Source: Pseudonocardia sp.
GTDB taxonomy: Bacteria; Actinomycetota; Actinomycetes; Mycobacteriales; Pseudonocardiaceae
Length of the DNA: 62,678 nt
Direction of reading: 5' to 3'
Assembly: GCF_029263155.1 (NCBI RefSeq)
Contig: NZ_JAJCYB010000130.1
Span: forward strand, 1 to 62,678
Position 1 is the first letter of the stretch; each line of letters opens with the position of its first letter. The notes below the pieces were generated by a model. It had not been told where the DNA came from, searched no databases, and worked only from the letters and a program-made list of their open reading frames with translations. The translations under genes were made by a program, and so were the position numbers. This document shows positions 7,326 to 16,776 of the stretch, piece by piece.

Positions 7326-8495
7326 ATGACCGTCCCCGCCCTGTCCTCGCCTGTCCCGACCCGGGCGGACGTGTTCGCCGCGCACGAGGGCGGCAAGCTC
7401 TCCACCGGGCTCACCGCCCCGCTGTCGGACGCCCGCGACCTCGCCATCGCCTACACCCCCGGCGTCGCCGAGGTCAGCCGCGCCATCGCCGCCGAGCCGC
7501 ACCTCGCCGCGCGCTACACGTGGACGAACCGGCTGGTCGCCGTCGTCAGCGACGGCACCGCCGTGCTCGGACTCGGCGACATCGGCCCACGCGCGTCCCT
7601 ACCGGTGATGGAGGGCAAGTCGGCGCTGTTCAAGGCGTTCGGCGGGCTGGACTCCATCCCGCTGGTGCTCGACACGACCGACGTCGACGAGATCGTCGAG
7701 ACGCTCGTGCGGCTGCGCCCCAGCTTCGGCGCGGTGAACCTGGAGGACGTCTCCGCGCCCCGCTGCTTCGAACTGGAGCGCAGGCTGATCGAGGCGCTGG
7801 ACTGCCCCGTCATGCACGACGACCAGCACGGCACGGCGATCGTGCTGCTCGCAGCGCTGCGCGGGGCCTGCACGGTGCAGGGCCGGGACCTGGAGAGCCT
7901 GCGCATCGTCGTCTCCGGCGCGGGGGCGGCCGGCGTCGCCTGCGCGCGGATCCTGCGGGCGGCCGGGGCGCGCGACGTCGTCGTCCTCGACTCGCGCGGC
8001 ACCCTCGTGCCCGGGCGGGCGGGCGTGACCGGCGAGAAGGCCGCGCTCGCCGACGTCACCAACCCGCGGCGGATCTCCGGAGGGCCGGCCGAGGCGCTGG
8101 CGGGCGCCGACGTGTTCGTGGGGCTGTCCAGCGCGCTGCTGCCCGAGGAGTACCTGGCCGCGATGGCGCCGGAGGCGATCGTGTTCGCGCTGTCCAACCC
8201 CGATCCCGAGGTGCACCCCCACGTCGCCGCCCGGTACGCCTCGATCGTGGCCACCGGACGCAGCGACTTCCCCAACCAGATCAACAACGTGCTCGCCTTC
8301 CCGGGCGTGTTCCGCGGGGCGCTCGACGCGGGGGCGCGCCGGATCACCGAGGCCATGAAACTGGCCGCCGCGGACGCGATCGCGAGCGTCGCGTCCGACG
8401 ACCTGGCTCCCGACCGGATCGTGCCGAGCCCGTTCGACCCGCGTGTCGCCCCCGCCGTGTCGCAGGCGGTCGCCGACGCATCGACGAACGGGTGA
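7326..8495 (+). CDS. NAD(P)-dependent malic enzyme
   Basis: ATG 7326 gives 389 residues, the length of the short bacterial malic enzymes that lack a phosphotransacetylase extension. Seen: AYTPGVAEVSRAI, the MEGKSALFKAFGG segment with the catalytic lysine, VHDDQHGTAIV-type metal site (MHDDQHGTAIVLLAAL), the Rossmann loop VVSGAGAAGVACARIL, and ALSNPDPEV. It decarboxylates malate to pyruvate with NAD(P)+ reduction in the cytosol. Upstream is a leader of about 150 bp with a TAGGAT-like -10 near 7167. The gene stands alone. Coenzyme preference cannot be decided by eye. Confidence 0.93.
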   Translation: MTVPALSSPVPTRADVFAAHEGGKLSTGLTAPLSDARDLAIAYTPGVAEVSRAIAAEPHLAARYTWTNRLVAVVSDGTAVLGLGDIGPRASLPVMEGKSALFKAFGGLDSIPLVLDTTDVDEIVETLVRLRPSFGAVNLEDVSAPRCFELERRLIEALDCPVMHDDQHGTAIVLLAALRGACTVQGRDLESLRIVVSGAGAAGVACARILRAAGARDVVVLDSRGTLVPGRAGVTGEKAALADVTNPRRISGGPAEALAGADVFVGLSSALLPEEYLAAMAPEAIVFALSNPDPEVHPHVAARYASIVATGRSDFPNQINNVLAFPGVFRGALDAGARRITEAMKLAAADAIASVASDDLAPDRIVPSPFDPRVAPAVSQAVADASTNG

Positions 8496-8700
8496 ACGGC
8501 AAGCTGACCCGGAGTGACCTCCAGCTGGACTCCTCGCCTGCGGGTTCGTGCATTCGGCCCTCTTGATGTCACTCAGCGTGCCGGTCAGGCCGTTCACTCA
8601 CTCGGGTCGGCGTAGGCCGATGGAGGAGAAACCCCGGATCGGGTGGGCCCATGCGTCGTTGTGAGGTGTGACCAACTCTGAGTGACCTTGGGAGCAGCCG

Positions 8701-11634
8701 GTGACTGAGCACGGGTACCGCCTCGGCGGAGACGCCGCCGGCGAGCCGGCGACCGATCCGGACGGCGCGGAAGCCGTGTTTGCCGACGATGTCGGGAGCG
8801 CGGAGTCCGAGGGCTTCTCCGAGGCGGTCGCGCGGGCCGACCTGCGCCGCTCGCGGCACGCCGTGCTGGGCGGAGAGGTGCCCGCCGACCAGGCGCTGTT
8901 CGCCGGCCGGGTGGCGCGGGCCGTCACCGAGGTCCTCCGGACCCAGTCCGTACCCGAACCGCTGCTCGTCACCCCGGAGTCCGGGATCGGCATCGCGGCG
9001 CAGGCGGCGGCGGTCCCGGCGGCGACGACGCGGCCGGAGCGCGGGGCCCACGCCCTGTTGACCGACGACCGGTCGGTGGGCGAGCGCACCGAGCCGGACG
9101 GGACGCCCGCGCTGCCGCTGCTGCGGGAAGCGGTGTTCGGGGCCGGCCGCGGTACCGACCTCGGCGGGGCGCTGCCCGGCGCGAGCACCGCCGGCGGCCC
9201 GGAGATCGTGACCCTGCCCGCCGCCCCCGCGCTCGTCTGCGACCGGGCGGACCGGATCGTCCGGGTGAACGCGGCCCTGCTGCGCCTATCCGGGCGGGCC
9301 GCGGACGCCGCGGGGACCCTGGCCGCCGAGGAGGGGGAGGCCGGGGAGGGCCTCATCGGCATGCGGCTGCCGCAGCTCGTCGTCGGGCCCGACGCCGACG
9401 CCAGGCTGGTCCGCCCCGACGGCGGCCTGGTGCGGGTCCGGATCGTGCGGTGGGAGCTGCCCGGACGGGAGCTGCGCGCGGTCGTCGTCGTCGAGCTGGG
9501 CGCCGTCCCGCCGGCCCCGGCCACCATCGAGCAGAGCAGGCTGGACCGGCAGTGGGTGGCCGAGCTGGAGCGCCTCGCGGGTGTCGGGACCTGGAGCTTC
9601 GAGCTCGACACGGCGACGCTGCGCCGCAGCGAGTCGCTCGTGGAGCTCTACCGCAGCGCCGGCATCGACCCGGACGGCGCCGACGGCCCCGTCGAGGGCG
9701 AGCAGGTGGAGCTGCTGTGCCGTGGCCTGCGGACCGGCGGCGGGAACCGGGGAGGTCCCGCCGACCACCACGTCGAGCTGCGGCTGCCGGGGGAGCGGCT
9801 GCTCAGCTGCCGCGCCGAGGTCGAGGCCGCCGAGGACGGCAAGCCGGTGCGCCTGGTCGGGGTCGTCCGCGACCTCACCGAGCAGCGCCGCGCCCAGGAC
9901 CGCGTGCGCCACTCCGGCCGCCGCTTCGCCGACCTGATGGAGCTCGTGCCCTCGGGCGTCGCCATGATCGACCCGAACGGCCTGGTCGTCGACGCCAACG
10001 AGGCCATGTGCCAGCTGCTGGACATGCGCCTGGACACGCTGCGGGGAACGCCCGCCGCCGCGTTCACCGCCGAGGGGCCGCTGGACCTGATGGGCCCCGA
10101 CCACACCGAGCTCCCCGGCTGGCTGCGACCGGTCGCGCCCGGCGCCCGGCACGGCTACCGCGTCGACGCCGCGCCACTGCTGCGCGCCGACGGCACGACC
10201 GTCTGGTGCGAGGTCACCGCCTCCGTGACCAGCGCCGATGACGGCGGCTGGTTCTGGCTCGTCGTCTGCACCGACGTCGGTGAGCGTCGCCGGGCCGCGG
10301 AGCTGCTGCGCAGCGCCGCCACCGTCGACGAGCTGACCCGACTGCCCAACCGGGCCGCCTCGCTCACGCTGGTCGACGGGCTGCTGGCCGGTACCGGCCG
10401 GGACCGCGTCGCCGTGGTCTGCGGCGATCTCGACGACTTCGCCCGCGTCAACTCCTCCCTGGGCCACGAGGCGGGCGACGACCTTCTGGTGAGTCTCGCG
10501 GGCCGGTTGCAGCGCGAACTGCCCGTCGGGTGCACGGCGGCCCGGCTCTCCGGCGACGAGTTCGTGGTGATCTGCGCCGACCACGCCGAGGTGGGCGGGC
10601 CCGACCAGCTCGCGCGCATGGTGGCCGACCTGCTGCGCACGACCATCACCGTGCACGGCCAGCCGGTGCAGATGACCGCGACGGTCGGGCTGGCCACCCC
10701 GGTGCCGACCGGCGAGGTGCGCGCCGCGGACCTGCTGCGCTTCGCCGAGGTCGCGATGCAGGACGCCAAGCGGCGGCAGTGCCGTGGAGGGATCGGCATG
10801 GCCACCGACGGCGTCGTCAGCACCGCGACCGGGGCGCTCGCGATGGAGGCGGAGCTGCGCGCCGCGATCACCGGCACCGGGCTCGTGCTGGAGTACCAGC
10901 CCGTGATCGGCCCGGACGGCACGGTGCTCTCCGCGGAGGCGCTCGTGCGCTGGCGCCACCCCGAGCGCGGGATGATCCCGCCCGGTGACTTCCTGCCGGT
11001 CGCGCAGCGCAGCGGCCTGCTGCGCGATCTCGACCTGTGGGTCCTGCGCACCGCCACGGCCGAGGCCGCCACGTGGCCGAGCCACCGGGGGCGCCGTCCC
11101 GCGGTGGCGGTGAACCTGGCGGGCCTGCTGCCCGGCGACGCCGACTTCCTGTCCGTCGTCACCGCGATCGTGCAGGACAGCGGGCTGGACTGGGAGCACC
11201 TGGTGCTGGAGCTGGTGGAGACCAGCCTCGTGGCCCTGCCGTCGCACGCGCTGGCCGCGATGGCCGAGCTGGTGTCGCGCGGCGTGCGGTTCGCCGTGGA
11301 CGACTTCGGCACCGGCTACTCGTCGCTGGCGCGGCTCAAGGACCTCCCCGCGCAGACGGTGAAGGTGGACCGCGCGTTCGTCACCGGCGTGGCCGACGAC
11401 CCGGCCGCGTTCGCGGTGGCGCGCGCCGTCGTCGACATGGCGCGGGCGATGGGTCGCACCACGGTGGCCGAGGGCGTGGAGACCGCCGAGCAGTTCCACG
11501 TGCTGCGCGGCATCGGGGTCGATGCCTACCAGGGGTGGCTGTTCGCCCGACCGCTCGCCGCCGGCCCGCTGCGCGAGCTGTTCGCCGGTGGGCGGGTGGC
11601 GACCCCGGCGATCGCGGCGATGCTCGCCGGGTAG
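8701..11634 (+). CDS. PAS-GGDEF-EAL cyclic-di-GMP turnover protein
   Basis: 977 residues from GTG 8701, with a GGGAGCAG ribosome site. An N-terminal region of about 190 residues without a known domain is followed by PAS-like modules (about 180-270, 290-400 and 405-530), then a GGDEF domain with signature S617-G-D-E-F621, and an EAL domain with E746-A-L748, DDFGTGYSSL and the EGVETAEQ loop. The EAL active-site residues look intact, so phosphodiesterase activity is expected. The first glycine of GGDEF is serine, a change tolerated in some active cyclases. No membrane segment is seen, so it senses a cytosolic signal. The 205-bp upstream gap shows no c-di-GMP riboswitch. Confidence 0.93.
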   Translation: MTEHGYRLGGDAAGEPATDPDGAEAVFADDVGSAESEGFSEAVARADLRRSRHAVLGGEVPADQALFAGRVARAVTEVLRTQSVPEPLLVTPESGIGIAAQAAAVPAATTRPERGAHALLTDDRSVGERTEPDGTPALPLLREAVFGAGRGTDLGGALPGASTAGGPEIVTLPAAPALVCDRADRIVRVNAALLRLSGRAADAAGTLAAEEGEAGEGLIGMRLPQLVVGPDADARLVRPDGGLVRVRIVRWELPGRELRAVVVVELGAVPPAPATIEQSRLDRQWVAELERLAGVGTWSFELDTATLRRSESLVELYRSAGIDPDGADGPVEGEQVELLCRGLRTGGGNRGGPADHHVELRLPGERLLSCRAEVEAAEDGKPVRLVGVVRDLTEQRRAQDRVRHSGRRFADLMELVPSGVAMIDPNGLVVDANEAMCQLLDMRLDTLRGTPAAAFTAEGPLDLMGPDHTELPGWLRPVAPGARHGYRVDAAPLLRADGTTVWCEVTASVTSADDGGWFWLVVCTDVGERRRAAELLRSAATVDELTRLPNRAASLTLVDGLLAGTGRDRVAVVCGDLDDFARVNSSLGHEAGDDLLVSLAGRLQRELPVGCTAARLSGDEFVVICADHAEVGGPDQLARMVADLLRTTITVHGQPVQMTATVGLATPVPTGEVRAADLLRFAEVAMQDAKRRQCRGGIGMATDGVVSTATGALAMEAELRAAITGTGLVLEYQPVIGPDGTVLSAEALVRWRHPERGMIPPGDFLPVAQRSGLLRDLDLWVLRTATAEAATWPSHRGRRPAVAVNLAGLLPGDADFLSVVTAIVQDSGLDWEHLVLELVETSLVALPSHALAAMAELVSRGVRFAVDDFGTGYSSLARLKDLPAQTVKVDRAFVTGVADDPAAFAVARAVVDMARAMGRTTVAEGVETAEQFHVLRGIGVDAYQGWLFARPLAAGPLRELFAGGRVATPAIAAMLAG

Positions 11635-11754
11635 GGATCTCGGCGCGGTCACAACTGTCGCGGGGGTGGGGCGATCGGGTTAGCCTTCTGCGACTGAGGC
11701 GACCGGCAAGGGGTCGTTCACGCTGTGTGGTTCACCTACAGGGGGGTCCCGCCC

Positions 11755-12837
11755 ATGATCGAGTTCCGGGGCGTGACCAAGCGATTCCCCGACGGCACGG
11801 TGGCGGTCGACGCGCTCGACCTCGCGGTCGAGGACGGCGGCATCACGGTGTTCGTGGGGCCGTCCGGATGCGGCAAGACCACGTCGCTGCGGATGATCAA
11901 CCGGATGGTCGAACCGACGGGCGGCACGATCCTGATCGACGGCGAGGACATCCTCGCCGGCGACGCGGCCACGCTGCGCCGAGGGATCGGTTACGTCATC
12001 CAGCAGGCGGGTCTGTTCCCGCACCGCACCATCATCGACAACATCGCCACCGTGCCGATGCTGCTGGGCTGGTCGAAGGCGAAGGCCCGCGCCCGCGCGG
12101 CCGAGCTGATGGAGATCGTCGGGCTCGAGTCGGAGATGGCCCGGCGCTATCCCAGCCAGCTCTCCGGCGGGCAGCAGCAGCGGGTCGGGGTGGCCCGCGC
12201 ACTCGCGGCCGATCCGCCGATCCTGCTGATGGACGAGCCGTTCAGCGCCGTCGACCCGGTCGTCCGGGAGAGCCTGCAGGACGAGCTGCTGCGGCTGCAG
12301 GGCGAGCTGGGCAAGACGATCGTGTTCGTCACCCACGACATCGACGAGGCCGTGAAGCTCGGCGACAAGGTCGCGGTGTTCCGCACCGGCGGCATCCTCG
12401 CCCAGTACGACGAGCCCGGCGTCCTGCTCACCCGCCCTGCCGACGGCTTCGTCGACGGCTTCGTGGGACGCGACCGCGGCTACCGCGGCCTGGGTTTCCT
12501 CTCCGACGAGCTGCCGCTGGGCAGGCTCGCCACGACCCGGCTCGGGTCGGCCGCGCCGGCCGGGGCCTGGACGCTCGTCGTCGACCACGCCGACCGGCCG
12601 CAGGGCTGGCTCGCCGACCGCCACCGCGTCGACGGGGCCGCGGTCACGGCCGAGCACCTCGTCCCCGGTGGCTCGCTCTACGACGTGGCGTCCGGGTCGC
12701 TGCGCAGCGCGCTCGACGCCGCGCTGTCCTCGCCGTCGGGCCAGGGGGTCGCGGTCGACGCGGAGGGACGGGTGGTGGGCTCGGTCAGTGCCGACGACGT
12801 GCTCGCCGCGCTCGCCACGGCGCGGGCGGCCGCGTGA
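11755..12837 (+). CDS. Osmoprotectant (glycine betaine/choline-type) ABC transporter ATP-binding protein
   Basis: ATG 11755 (360 residues) is preceded by GGGGGGTCCC. Walker A is G35-PSGCG-K41-T, the signature is LSGGQQQRVGVARAL, and Walker B is ILLMDEPFSAVDP followed by the VTHDIDEA switch. The C-terminal 120 residues form a CBS-like region (VDAEGRVVGSVSADDVLAAL), as in OpuCA, where CBS domains sense ionic strength or c-di-AMP. It is the first of four genes in an ATPase-permease-permease-binding protein operon. The ligand is assigned from the operon class, not proven. Confidence 0.92.
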   Translation: MIEFRGVTKRFPDGTVAVDALDLAVEDGGITVFVGPSGCGKTTSLRMINRMVEPTGGTILIDGEDILAGDAATLRRGIGYVIQQAGLFPHRTIIDNIATVPMLLGWSKAKARARAAELMEIVGLESEMARRYPSQLSGGQQQRVGVARALAADPPILLMDEPFSAVDPVVRESLQDELLRLQGELGKTIVFVTHDIDEAVKLGDKVAVFRTGGILAQYDEPGVLLTRPADGFVDGFVGRDRGYRGLGFLSDELPLGRLATTRLGSAAPAGAWTLVVDHADRPQGWLADRHRVDGAAVTAEHLVPGGSLYDVASGSLRSALDAALSSPSGQGVAVDAEGRVVGSVSADDVLAALATARAAA

Positions 12838-13490
12838 ACTGGTCGTGGATCCCGCGCAACCTCGACCTCATCGGTGAGCTGACGGTGCAGCACCTGTGGC
12901 TTGCCCTGCTCCCGGTGCTGCTGGGGCTGGTCGTCGCGGTGCCACTGGCATGGATCGCGACGCGGGCGCGGGCCATGCGGACCATCCTGATCACGGCGAC
13001 CGGACTGCTGTACACCGTGCCGTCCCTCGCGCTGATCGTCATGCTGCCCCTGGTACTGGGCATCGGGATCCTCAACCCGCTCAACGTCGTCGTCGCGCTG
13101 ACGATCTACACCGTGGCGCTGCTGGTCCGCTCGATCGCCGACGCGCTCGACGCCGTGCCGCAGGCCGTGGTCGCCGCGGCCACCGCGATGGGCTACACGC
13201 CGCTGCGCCGGTTCGTCGCCGTCGAGCTGCCGCTGGCCGTGCCGGTGACGGTGGCCGGGCTGCGGGTCGCGGCGGTGTCGAACATGAGCCTGGTGACGGT
13301 CGGGGCGATCGTCGGCCTCGGCGGGCTGGGCGCGCTGTTCACCGACGGCTTCCAGCGCGACATCCCGGCCGAGATCATCACCGGCATCGTGCTGGTGCTG
13401 GTGCTGGCCCTGCTGGTCGACGTCGCACTGCTCGCACTCGGCCGGGCCGCCACTCCCTGGACGCGGGTCGGTGCGGGGGCAGGAGGATGA
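12834..13490 (+). CDS. Osmoprotectant ABC transporter permease 1
   Basis: GTG 12834 overlaps the ATPase stop by four bases (GTGA), giving 218 residues. Five or six hydrophobic helices are visible, starting with LWLALLPVLLGLVVAVPLAW. The EAA-type coupling loop is AAATAMGYTPLRRFVAVELPLAVP. This is the OpuCB-type inner-membrane subunit and should pair with the permease encoded next to it. A much longer open frame in this phase, reaching back to about 11037, is noncoding. Confidence 0.9.
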   Translation: MNWSWIPRNLDLIGELTVQHLWLALLPVLLGLVVAVPLAWIATRARAMRTILITATGLLYTVPSLALIVMLPLVLGIGILNPLNVVVALTIYTVALLVRSIADALDAVPQAVVAAATAMGYTPLRRFVAVELPLAVPVTVAGLRVAAVSNMSLVTVGAIVGLGGLGALFTDGFQRDIPAEIITGIVLVLVLALLVDVALLALGRAATPWTRVGAGAGG

Positions 13491-14179
13491 CCGGCGTCGT
13501 GGACTGGTTCGCCGACCCGGCGAACTGGAGCGGCCCCGACGGCGTCCCCGTCCGGCTGCTGGAGCATCTGCAGTACACCCTGCTCGCCGTGGTCATCGCC
13601 GGCGTGATCGCCATCCCGATCGGGCTGTGGATCGGGCACACCGGCCGGGGCGGGTTCCTCGTCGTCGGTTCCGCCAACGCGCTGCGAGCCCTGCCCACGT
13701 TCGGGTTGCTCGTGCTGCTGGCCAACGCGTTCGGGATCGCGCTGACCCCGCCGATCGTCGCGCTGGTGATCCTGGCGATACCGCCGATGCTGGCGGGCAC
13801 CTACGCCGGCGTGCAGGCCGTCGACCGCGCCATCGTCGACGCGGCCCGCGGGATGGGGATGGACGAGCGCGAGGTGCTGCTGCGCGTCGAGCTCCCCAAC
13901 GCGCTGCCGCTGATCCTCGGCGGCGTCCGCAGCGCCACGCTGCAGATCATCGCCACCGCCACGATCGCCGCCTACGTGGCCCTGGGCGGGCTGGGCCGCT
14001 ACATCATCGACGGTCTCGCGCTGCGCGACTTCGCCGAGATGGCCGCCGGGTCGATCCTGCTCGCGCTGTTGGCGATCAGCATCGACCTGGTGCTGGCCGC
14101 GGTCCAGCGCACCGTGGTCTCGCCGGGCCTGCGGTCCGTCCCGACCTCCCGACCCCGTCCCCGCCTGCGTGCGGTCTGA
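13487..14179 (+). CDS. Osmoprotectant ABC transporter permease 2
   Basis: ATG 13487 with an AGGAGG ribosome site immediately upstream overlaps the previous stop by four bases. The 230-residue protein has a short N-terminal WFADPANWSGPDGVP segment, then about six hydrophobic helices, with the EAA loop ARGMGMDEREVLLRVELPNALP. It is the OpuCD-type partner of the preceding permease. A 22-bp gap with GAGAAGGAGC leads to the binding-protein gene. Tight spacing of all four genes argues for one mRNA ending at the hairpin at 15133. Confidence 0.9.
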   Translation: MTGVVDWFADPANWSGPDGVPVRLLEHLQYTLLAVVIAGVIAIPIGLWIGHTGRGGFLVVGSANALRALPTFGLLVLLANAFGIALTPPIVALVILAIPPMLAGTYAGVQAVDRAIVDAARGMGMDEREVLLRVELPNALPLILGGVRSATLQIIATATIAAYVALGGLGRYIIDGLALRDFAEMAAGSILLALLAISIDLVLAAVQRTVVSPGLRSVPTSRPRPRLRAV

Positions 14180-14201
14180 CCCCCCGAGAAGGAGCACGAC
14201 G

Positions 14202-15125
14202 ATGAAGAAGCTCATGCGGCTGGCCGGTGCCGTCGCCGCGCTGTCCCTGGCCCTCACCGCGTGCGGTGGCGGGGGCGACCCGCTGGCCGGTGGCGGCACC
14301 GGTGAGACCGGCGACGCGGGCGCGCCGATCCTGATCGGGTCCGCCGCGTTCCCGGAGAACCAGCTGCTCGGTGAGATCTACGGGCAGGCGCTGGAGGCCC
14401 AGGGCGTGTCGGTGGAGATCCTGCAGCCGATCGCGAGCCGCGAGGCCTACTTCCCGGGCCTGCGCGACGGCTCGATCGACCTCGTCCCGGAGTACACCGG
14501 GGTGCTGCTGCAGTACCTGGAGCCCTCGGCCACGGAGAAGTCGGCCGACGAGGTCTACGCCGCGCTGCAGGGCGTGATCCCCGAGGGTCTGACGCTGCTG
14601 GAGCGATCGGAGGCGGAGAACAAGGACGCCGTCGTCGTGACCCAGGAGTTCGCCGCGCAGAACGGCCTGACGACCATCGAGGATCTCGCGCCGCTCTGTC
14701 CGCAGATCACCTTCGGTGGTCCCCCGGAGTTCCAGGAGCGTCCCGACGGCATCCCCGGCCTCGAGGCGACCTACGACTGCACCTTCGCCGGGTACAGCTC
14801 GCTCGACGTCGGCGGGCCGCTGACCGTCACCGCGCTGCGCGACGGCACGGTGCAGGCCGCCGACCTGTTCACCACCGACCCGACCATCGAGTCGAACGGG
14901 TTCGTGGCGCTGGAGGACCCGCTCGACAACTTCGCCGCCCAGAACGTCGTGCCGTTGGTGAACACGGCCAAGGCCACCGACCAGGTGCAGCAGGTGCTCA
15001 ACGACGTCTCCTCGCGGCTGACCACCGAGGTGCTCATCGACCTCAACGGCCGGCTCGCCGCTGACGACCGGCCCAACCCGGACACGGTCGCGCAGGACTG
15101 GCTGACCGAGCAGGGCCTGCTCTGA
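14202..15125 (+). CDS. Osmoprotectant ABC transporter substrate-binding lipoprotein
   Basis: ATG 14202, preceded by GAGAAGGAGC, gives 307 residues. The signal peptide MKKLMRLAGAVAALSLALTA ends in a lipobox with the acylated cysteine at C21. The mature domain opens ILIGSAAFPENQLLGEIYGQ, the OpuAC/ProX-like start, and contains DLVPEYTGVLLQYL. The lipoprotein is anchored outside the membrane and delivers a quaternary amine such as glycine betaine, choline or carnitine. Which one cannot be read from sequence alone. It is last in the operon. Confidence 0.93.
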   Translation: MKKLMRLAGAVAALSLALTACGGGGDPLAGGGTGETGDAGAPILIGSAAFPENQLLGEIYGQALEAQGVSVEILQPIASREAYFPGLRDGSIDLVPEYTGVLLQYLEPSATEKSADEVYAALQGVIPEGLTLLERSEAENKDAVVVTQEFAAQNGLTTIEDLAPLCPQITFGGPPEFQERPDGIPGLEATYDCTFAGYSSLDVGGPLTVTALRDGTVQAADLFTTDPTIESNGFVALEDPLDNFAAQNVVPLVNTAKATDQVQQVLNDVSSRLTTEVLIDLNGRLAADDRPNPDTVAQDWLTEQGLL

Positions 15126-15132
15126 CCGACGG

Positions 15133-15163
15133 CCGGGGCCCGCCGCCTGCCGGCGGGCCCCGG
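15133..15163 (+). terminator. Terminator of the osmoprotectant ABC operon
   Basis: A perfect 13-bp GC stem (15133-15145 with 15151-15163) with a 5-base loop begins 8 bases after the stop codon of the lipoprotein gene. There is no T-run after it. It is placed to end the four-gene transcript before the MOSC gene. Confidence 0.88.
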
Positions 15164-15189
15164 TCCCGCGTCGTGACGATCGGAGGGTG

Positions 15190-15984
15190 ATGAAGGTCCT
15201 GGAGCTCCGGTGCTATCCGGTGAAGTCGATGCTGGGTGCCGAGGTCGACGAGCTGCTGGTCGGGTCCGGTGGTGCCGGAGGTGACCGCGCCCTCGCCCTG
15301 ATCGACATCGAGACCGGGCGGGTGGCCACGGCCAAGCACCCGCGGCTGTGGCGCACGCTGCTGCAGTGCTCGGCCACCCGGGTCGGTTCCGGGGTGACGA
15401 TCACCCTGCCCGACGGCCGGAGCGTGCCGGCCGAGGACGCCGACGGTCCGCTGTCGGACCTTCTCGGGCGACGCGTGCGGCTCGCAGGCGAGCGCCCGGC
15501 GGGCGCGGAGGTCGAGCGGCCCGACCCGGAGGACGTGCTGGCCCAGGGCGTGGAGGCGGAAGTCGAGGCCCCGACCCTGGAGATCGCCCAGGGCAGCCCG
15601 GGCGACACGTTCGTCGATCACTCGCCGCTGCACCTGATCACCACCGCCACGCTCGTGCACCTCGGGGTGGAGGCGCTGCGCTACCGGCCCAACCTGATCC
15701 TGGCCACCGAGCCGGGGGCCGAGCCGTTCGTCGAGAACGACTGGCTGGACCGGGAGCTGACGATCGGTGAGGTGCGGCTGCGGATCACCCTGCCGACGCC
15801 GCGCTGCTCGGTGCCCACGCTCGAGCACGGTGACCTGCCCCGCGCTCCGCACGCCGTGCGCGGCCCGCTGGCGCAGAACCGGGTGGAGGTCACCGGGTTC
15901 GGGGTGCTGCCGTGCGCGGGGGTCTACGCCGAGGTGCTCGCCGGCGGGACCGTGCGCACGGGAGACGCGGTCACGCTGGCCTGA
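15190..15984 (+). CDS. MOSC domain-containing protein
   Basis: 264 residues from ATG 15190 (GTG 15187 is also possible; the GGAGG at 15182-15186 is close to both). The N-terminal beta-barrel-like segment starts MKVLELRCYPVKSMLG, matching the MOSC N domain. The C-terminal MOSC domain has the single conserved cysteine in TLPTPRCSVPTLEHG, the residue proposed to bind sulfur or the molybdenum cofactor. Relatives (YcbX, mARC) reduce N-hydroxylated compounds, but the partner and substrate here are unknown. No molybdenum cofactor gene is nearby. Confidence 0.88.
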   Translation: MKVLELRCYPVKSMLGAEVDELLVGSGGAGGDRALALIDIETGRVATAKHPRLWRTLLQCSATRVGSGVTITLPDGRSVPAEDADGPLSDLLGRRVRLAGERPAGAEVERPDPEDVLAQGVEAEVEAPTLEIAQGSPGDTFVDHSPLHLITTATLVHLGVEALRYRPNLILATEPGAEPFVENDWLDRELTIGEVRLRITLPTPRCSVPTLEHGDLPRAPHAVRGPLAQNRVEVTGFGVLPCAGVYAEVLAGGTVRTGDAVTLA

Positions 15985-16598
15985 TCAGCGGTAGCCGGTC
16001 GTGTCCGCGGGCTTCCCGGCGTCCTGCACCTCCACGACGTAGCGCCAGGCGTCGGGGGACGAGCCGTCGAGGTCGGTGAGGCCGTACTCGCGGGCCAGGG
16101 CTCCGCTGCTCGTGCTCAGGTGCCGTCGGTGATCTCCACGACCAGCCCGCCCGGCCGCCGGATCAGCAGGCCGAAGGCGTGCCGGGCCGTCACGAGATGG
16201 GTGTCGATCGCCAGCCGCAGCAGGTGCAGCCCGTCGCCGAGGTCGTGCTCCCAGACCGGGGTGTCCCACCTCACGAGTAGGTCGCCCCCGAAAATGTCGT
16301 GGACGAGCACGTCGAGACGGCCGTGGTCGGCGTCGATGCGCTCGACGAGACGGGCCACCTGCTCGGGCGCGAGATGGTCGGTCGGGACGGCGACGCCGAC
16401 GCCGCCCGCCGCCGTGACCAGGTCGGCGGTGTCCTCGATGGTCTCCGGGCGGCCGTACTCCGAGCGTCGCGCGCGGGTGGAACGGCCGGTGCAGTACACG
16501 GTGGCCCCGGCCGCACCCAGTTCCACCGCGATACCGCGCCCGGCGCCACGCGTGGCGCCCGCGACCAGGGCGACGGTGCCGGCGAGTGGGTTCGTCAT
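15985..16598 (-). pseudogene. SDR-family oxidoreductase, internally deleted
   Basis: From ATG 16598 the frame encodes a good SDR N-terminus (VALVAGATRGAGRGIAVELG, the TGxxxGxG cofactor loop) and runs to VVEITDGT, then meets a stop at 16116. In another frame, immediately after, comes the conserved C-terminus of the same subfamily (SSGALAREYGLTDLDG, DAWRYVVEVQD) ending at 15985. The middle of the protein, roughly 90 residues including the catalytic YxxxK, is missing. This is a deletion plus frameshift, so no active enzyme can be made. The extent of the loss is estimated from remembered relatives. Confidence 0.85.
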
Positions 16599-16776
16599 TC
16601 CCGCGACCCTGCCGGGCAACGCTGACAACCCGCGTCAGGCTTTCCGGCCCGTCAGCGGTCCGGGACGCACCAACCCGGTCACAGGTCAGCAGATCGTCCG
16701 AATGCATGTCCGGAACCGGGACGGCAACATCGCTACCGTGCATCCCGCAGGGACGCGACGTCGTGATCGGGGGCAG

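Noticed and set aside
8496..8700. c-di-GMP riboswitch before the PAS-GGDEF-EAL gene
   Set aside because: No GEMM core sequence or matching stems were found in the 205-bp gap.
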